Shown here in pieces: positions 4,730 through 5,176 of a DNA stretch of 5,176 bases (position 1 is its first letter; the number at the start of each line of letters is the position of its first letter). The position numbers were made by a program, and so were the translations under genes. Under the pieces are notes generated by a model. It saw nothing but the letters and a program-made list of their open reading frames with translations, did not search any database and was not told where the DNA came from. The DNA is taken from contig QJWD01000304.1 of NCBI GenBank assembly GCA_003235465.1, forward strand, positions 1 to 5,176. The letters are read 5' to 3'. The stretch is from Nitrospirota bacterium. GTDB lineage: Bacteria; Nitrospinota; Nitrospinia; Nitrospinales; VA-1.

Positions 4730-5176
4730 ATGATACGCCGCAATCCTATCCTGGTTCTGGTGTTCGCCATTTTCGGCTTGTTGCTGGGAGCCGCTCAGGC
4801 GATGGCTCAGGGCACGCCCAATTTCCGGGCGCTGAAAGGCACCGAGGCGAGCCAGTTCGTCCTTCCCGGAGACATGCAACTGGTTAGGAGTTTTCATCTC
4901 GACGCCTACAACCTCACCTACGAGCGTTTCCAGCAGTATTACGGCGACGCCAAGGTGCTGGGCGGCCAGCTCACCCTGTACTGGAACGACGCCGGCGAAC
5001 TGGTGTCGGTGATCGGCGCGCATCACCCGAATATCCAGCCGAGGAATGCCGTCAGCCTGAGCAAAGCGGATGCCGAGCGCATCGCCCGTGGCGACATCGG
5101 TCAGGACGGCAGGCGCATCGTCGATCTCATGATCGACCCCGTAACCGGCCGGCACTTCTACCGGGTGGAAACCCGC
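4730..5176 (+). CDS. secreted FTP/PepSY-domain protein, probable M4 (thermolysin-like) metallopeptidase prepro region (cut by window edge)
   Basis: The first 149 residues are present and the frame is open to the right edge. Residues 1-26 are a classic Sec signal peptide: MIRRNP, a hydrophobic core LVLVFAIFGLLLG, and an AMA-Q cleavage site. Residues about 60-97 match the fungalysin/thermolysin propeptide (FTP) pattern, with YERFQQYYGDAKVLGG followed by LTLYWNDAGELVSVIG. The usual form is an R-f-q-Q-x-y motif, then V-x-G-g, then a strand pair ending in G-x-v-x-S-v-x-G. Residues 108-149 (VSLSKADAERIA onward to HFYRVETR) look like the following PepSY segment. In M4 peptidases these domains act as inhibitor and chaperone of the catalytic domain. 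The HExxH catalytic motif would lie beyond the window, so the peptidase call is an inference, and a stand-alone FTP/PepSY protein remains possible. The protein would be exported to the periplasm or outside the cell. Confidence 0.75.
   Translation, partial: MIRRNPILVLVFAIFGLLLGAAQAMAQGTPNFRALKGTEASQFVLPGDMQLVRSFHLDAYNLTYERFQQYYGDAKVLGGQLTLYWNDAGELVSVIGAHHPNIQPRNAVSLSKADAERIARGDIGQDGRRIVDLMIDPVTGRHFYRVETR

Noticed and set aside
4712..5155. A 147-codon minus-strand frame opposite the FTP-domain gene
   Set aside because: It is antisense to a frame with a signal peptide, a strong ribosome site and a recognisable FTP pattern. The minus-strand product has none of these.

Overview
This window comes from a GC-rich bacterial chromosome. 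The small intergenic gaps, clear Shine-Dalgarno sites and codons that almost never use TTA, CTA or TCA point to a proteobacterium, probably gamma- or betaproteobacterial. That placement is an inference from gene style; nothing here is diagnostic of a genus. No mobile element, CRISPR array, tRNA or rRNA is visible.

Left part (1-1751), all on the minus strand. Read in transcription order it holds a pyridoxal-phosphate aminotransferase (1751 to 564), a 54-residue very basic small protein (544 to 380), and the first 90 residues of a MoeB/ThiF/HesA-type sulfur-carrier-protein adenylyltransferase (271 to 1), cut by the window edge. The aminotransferase and the small gene are 19 bases apart and probably co-transcribed. 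The adenylyltransferase follows after 108 bases that contain a good sigma-70-like promoter candidate of its own.

Middle (1752-2012) is a 261-base divergent intergenic region. It has an unusual overlapping pair of extended -10 boxes facing both ways around 1809-1818, and, on the plus side, a hairpin-rich leader (1843-1877, 1875-1890, 1977-1992) leading to a gene with no recognisable Shine-Dalgarno sequence.

Right part, plus strand. From 2013 to 4544 lies an 843-residue RND-superfamily (MMPL / COG1033-type) inner-membrane exporter with two complete halves. It has an Asp-Asp pair in TM10 but none at the equivalent place in TM4. After a 184-base AT-richer gap with a candidate promoter and an inverted repeat comes the start of a secreted protein (4730 to the window end). 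It has a signal peptide followed by a fungalysin/thermolysin-propeptide-like (FTP) domain and a PepSY-like stretch, so it is probably the prepro part of a secreted M4-type metallopeptidase.

There is no evidence that these units form one pathway. The left cluster is housekeeping-like metabolism (amino acid transamination, and molybdopterin, thiamin or related sulfur-carrier chemistry). The right genes are envelope and export functions with separate control. I see no strong case for a new defence or mobile system. The most unexplained items are the small basic protein, the structured SD-less leader of the RND gene and the asymmetric proton-relay residues of the transporter.
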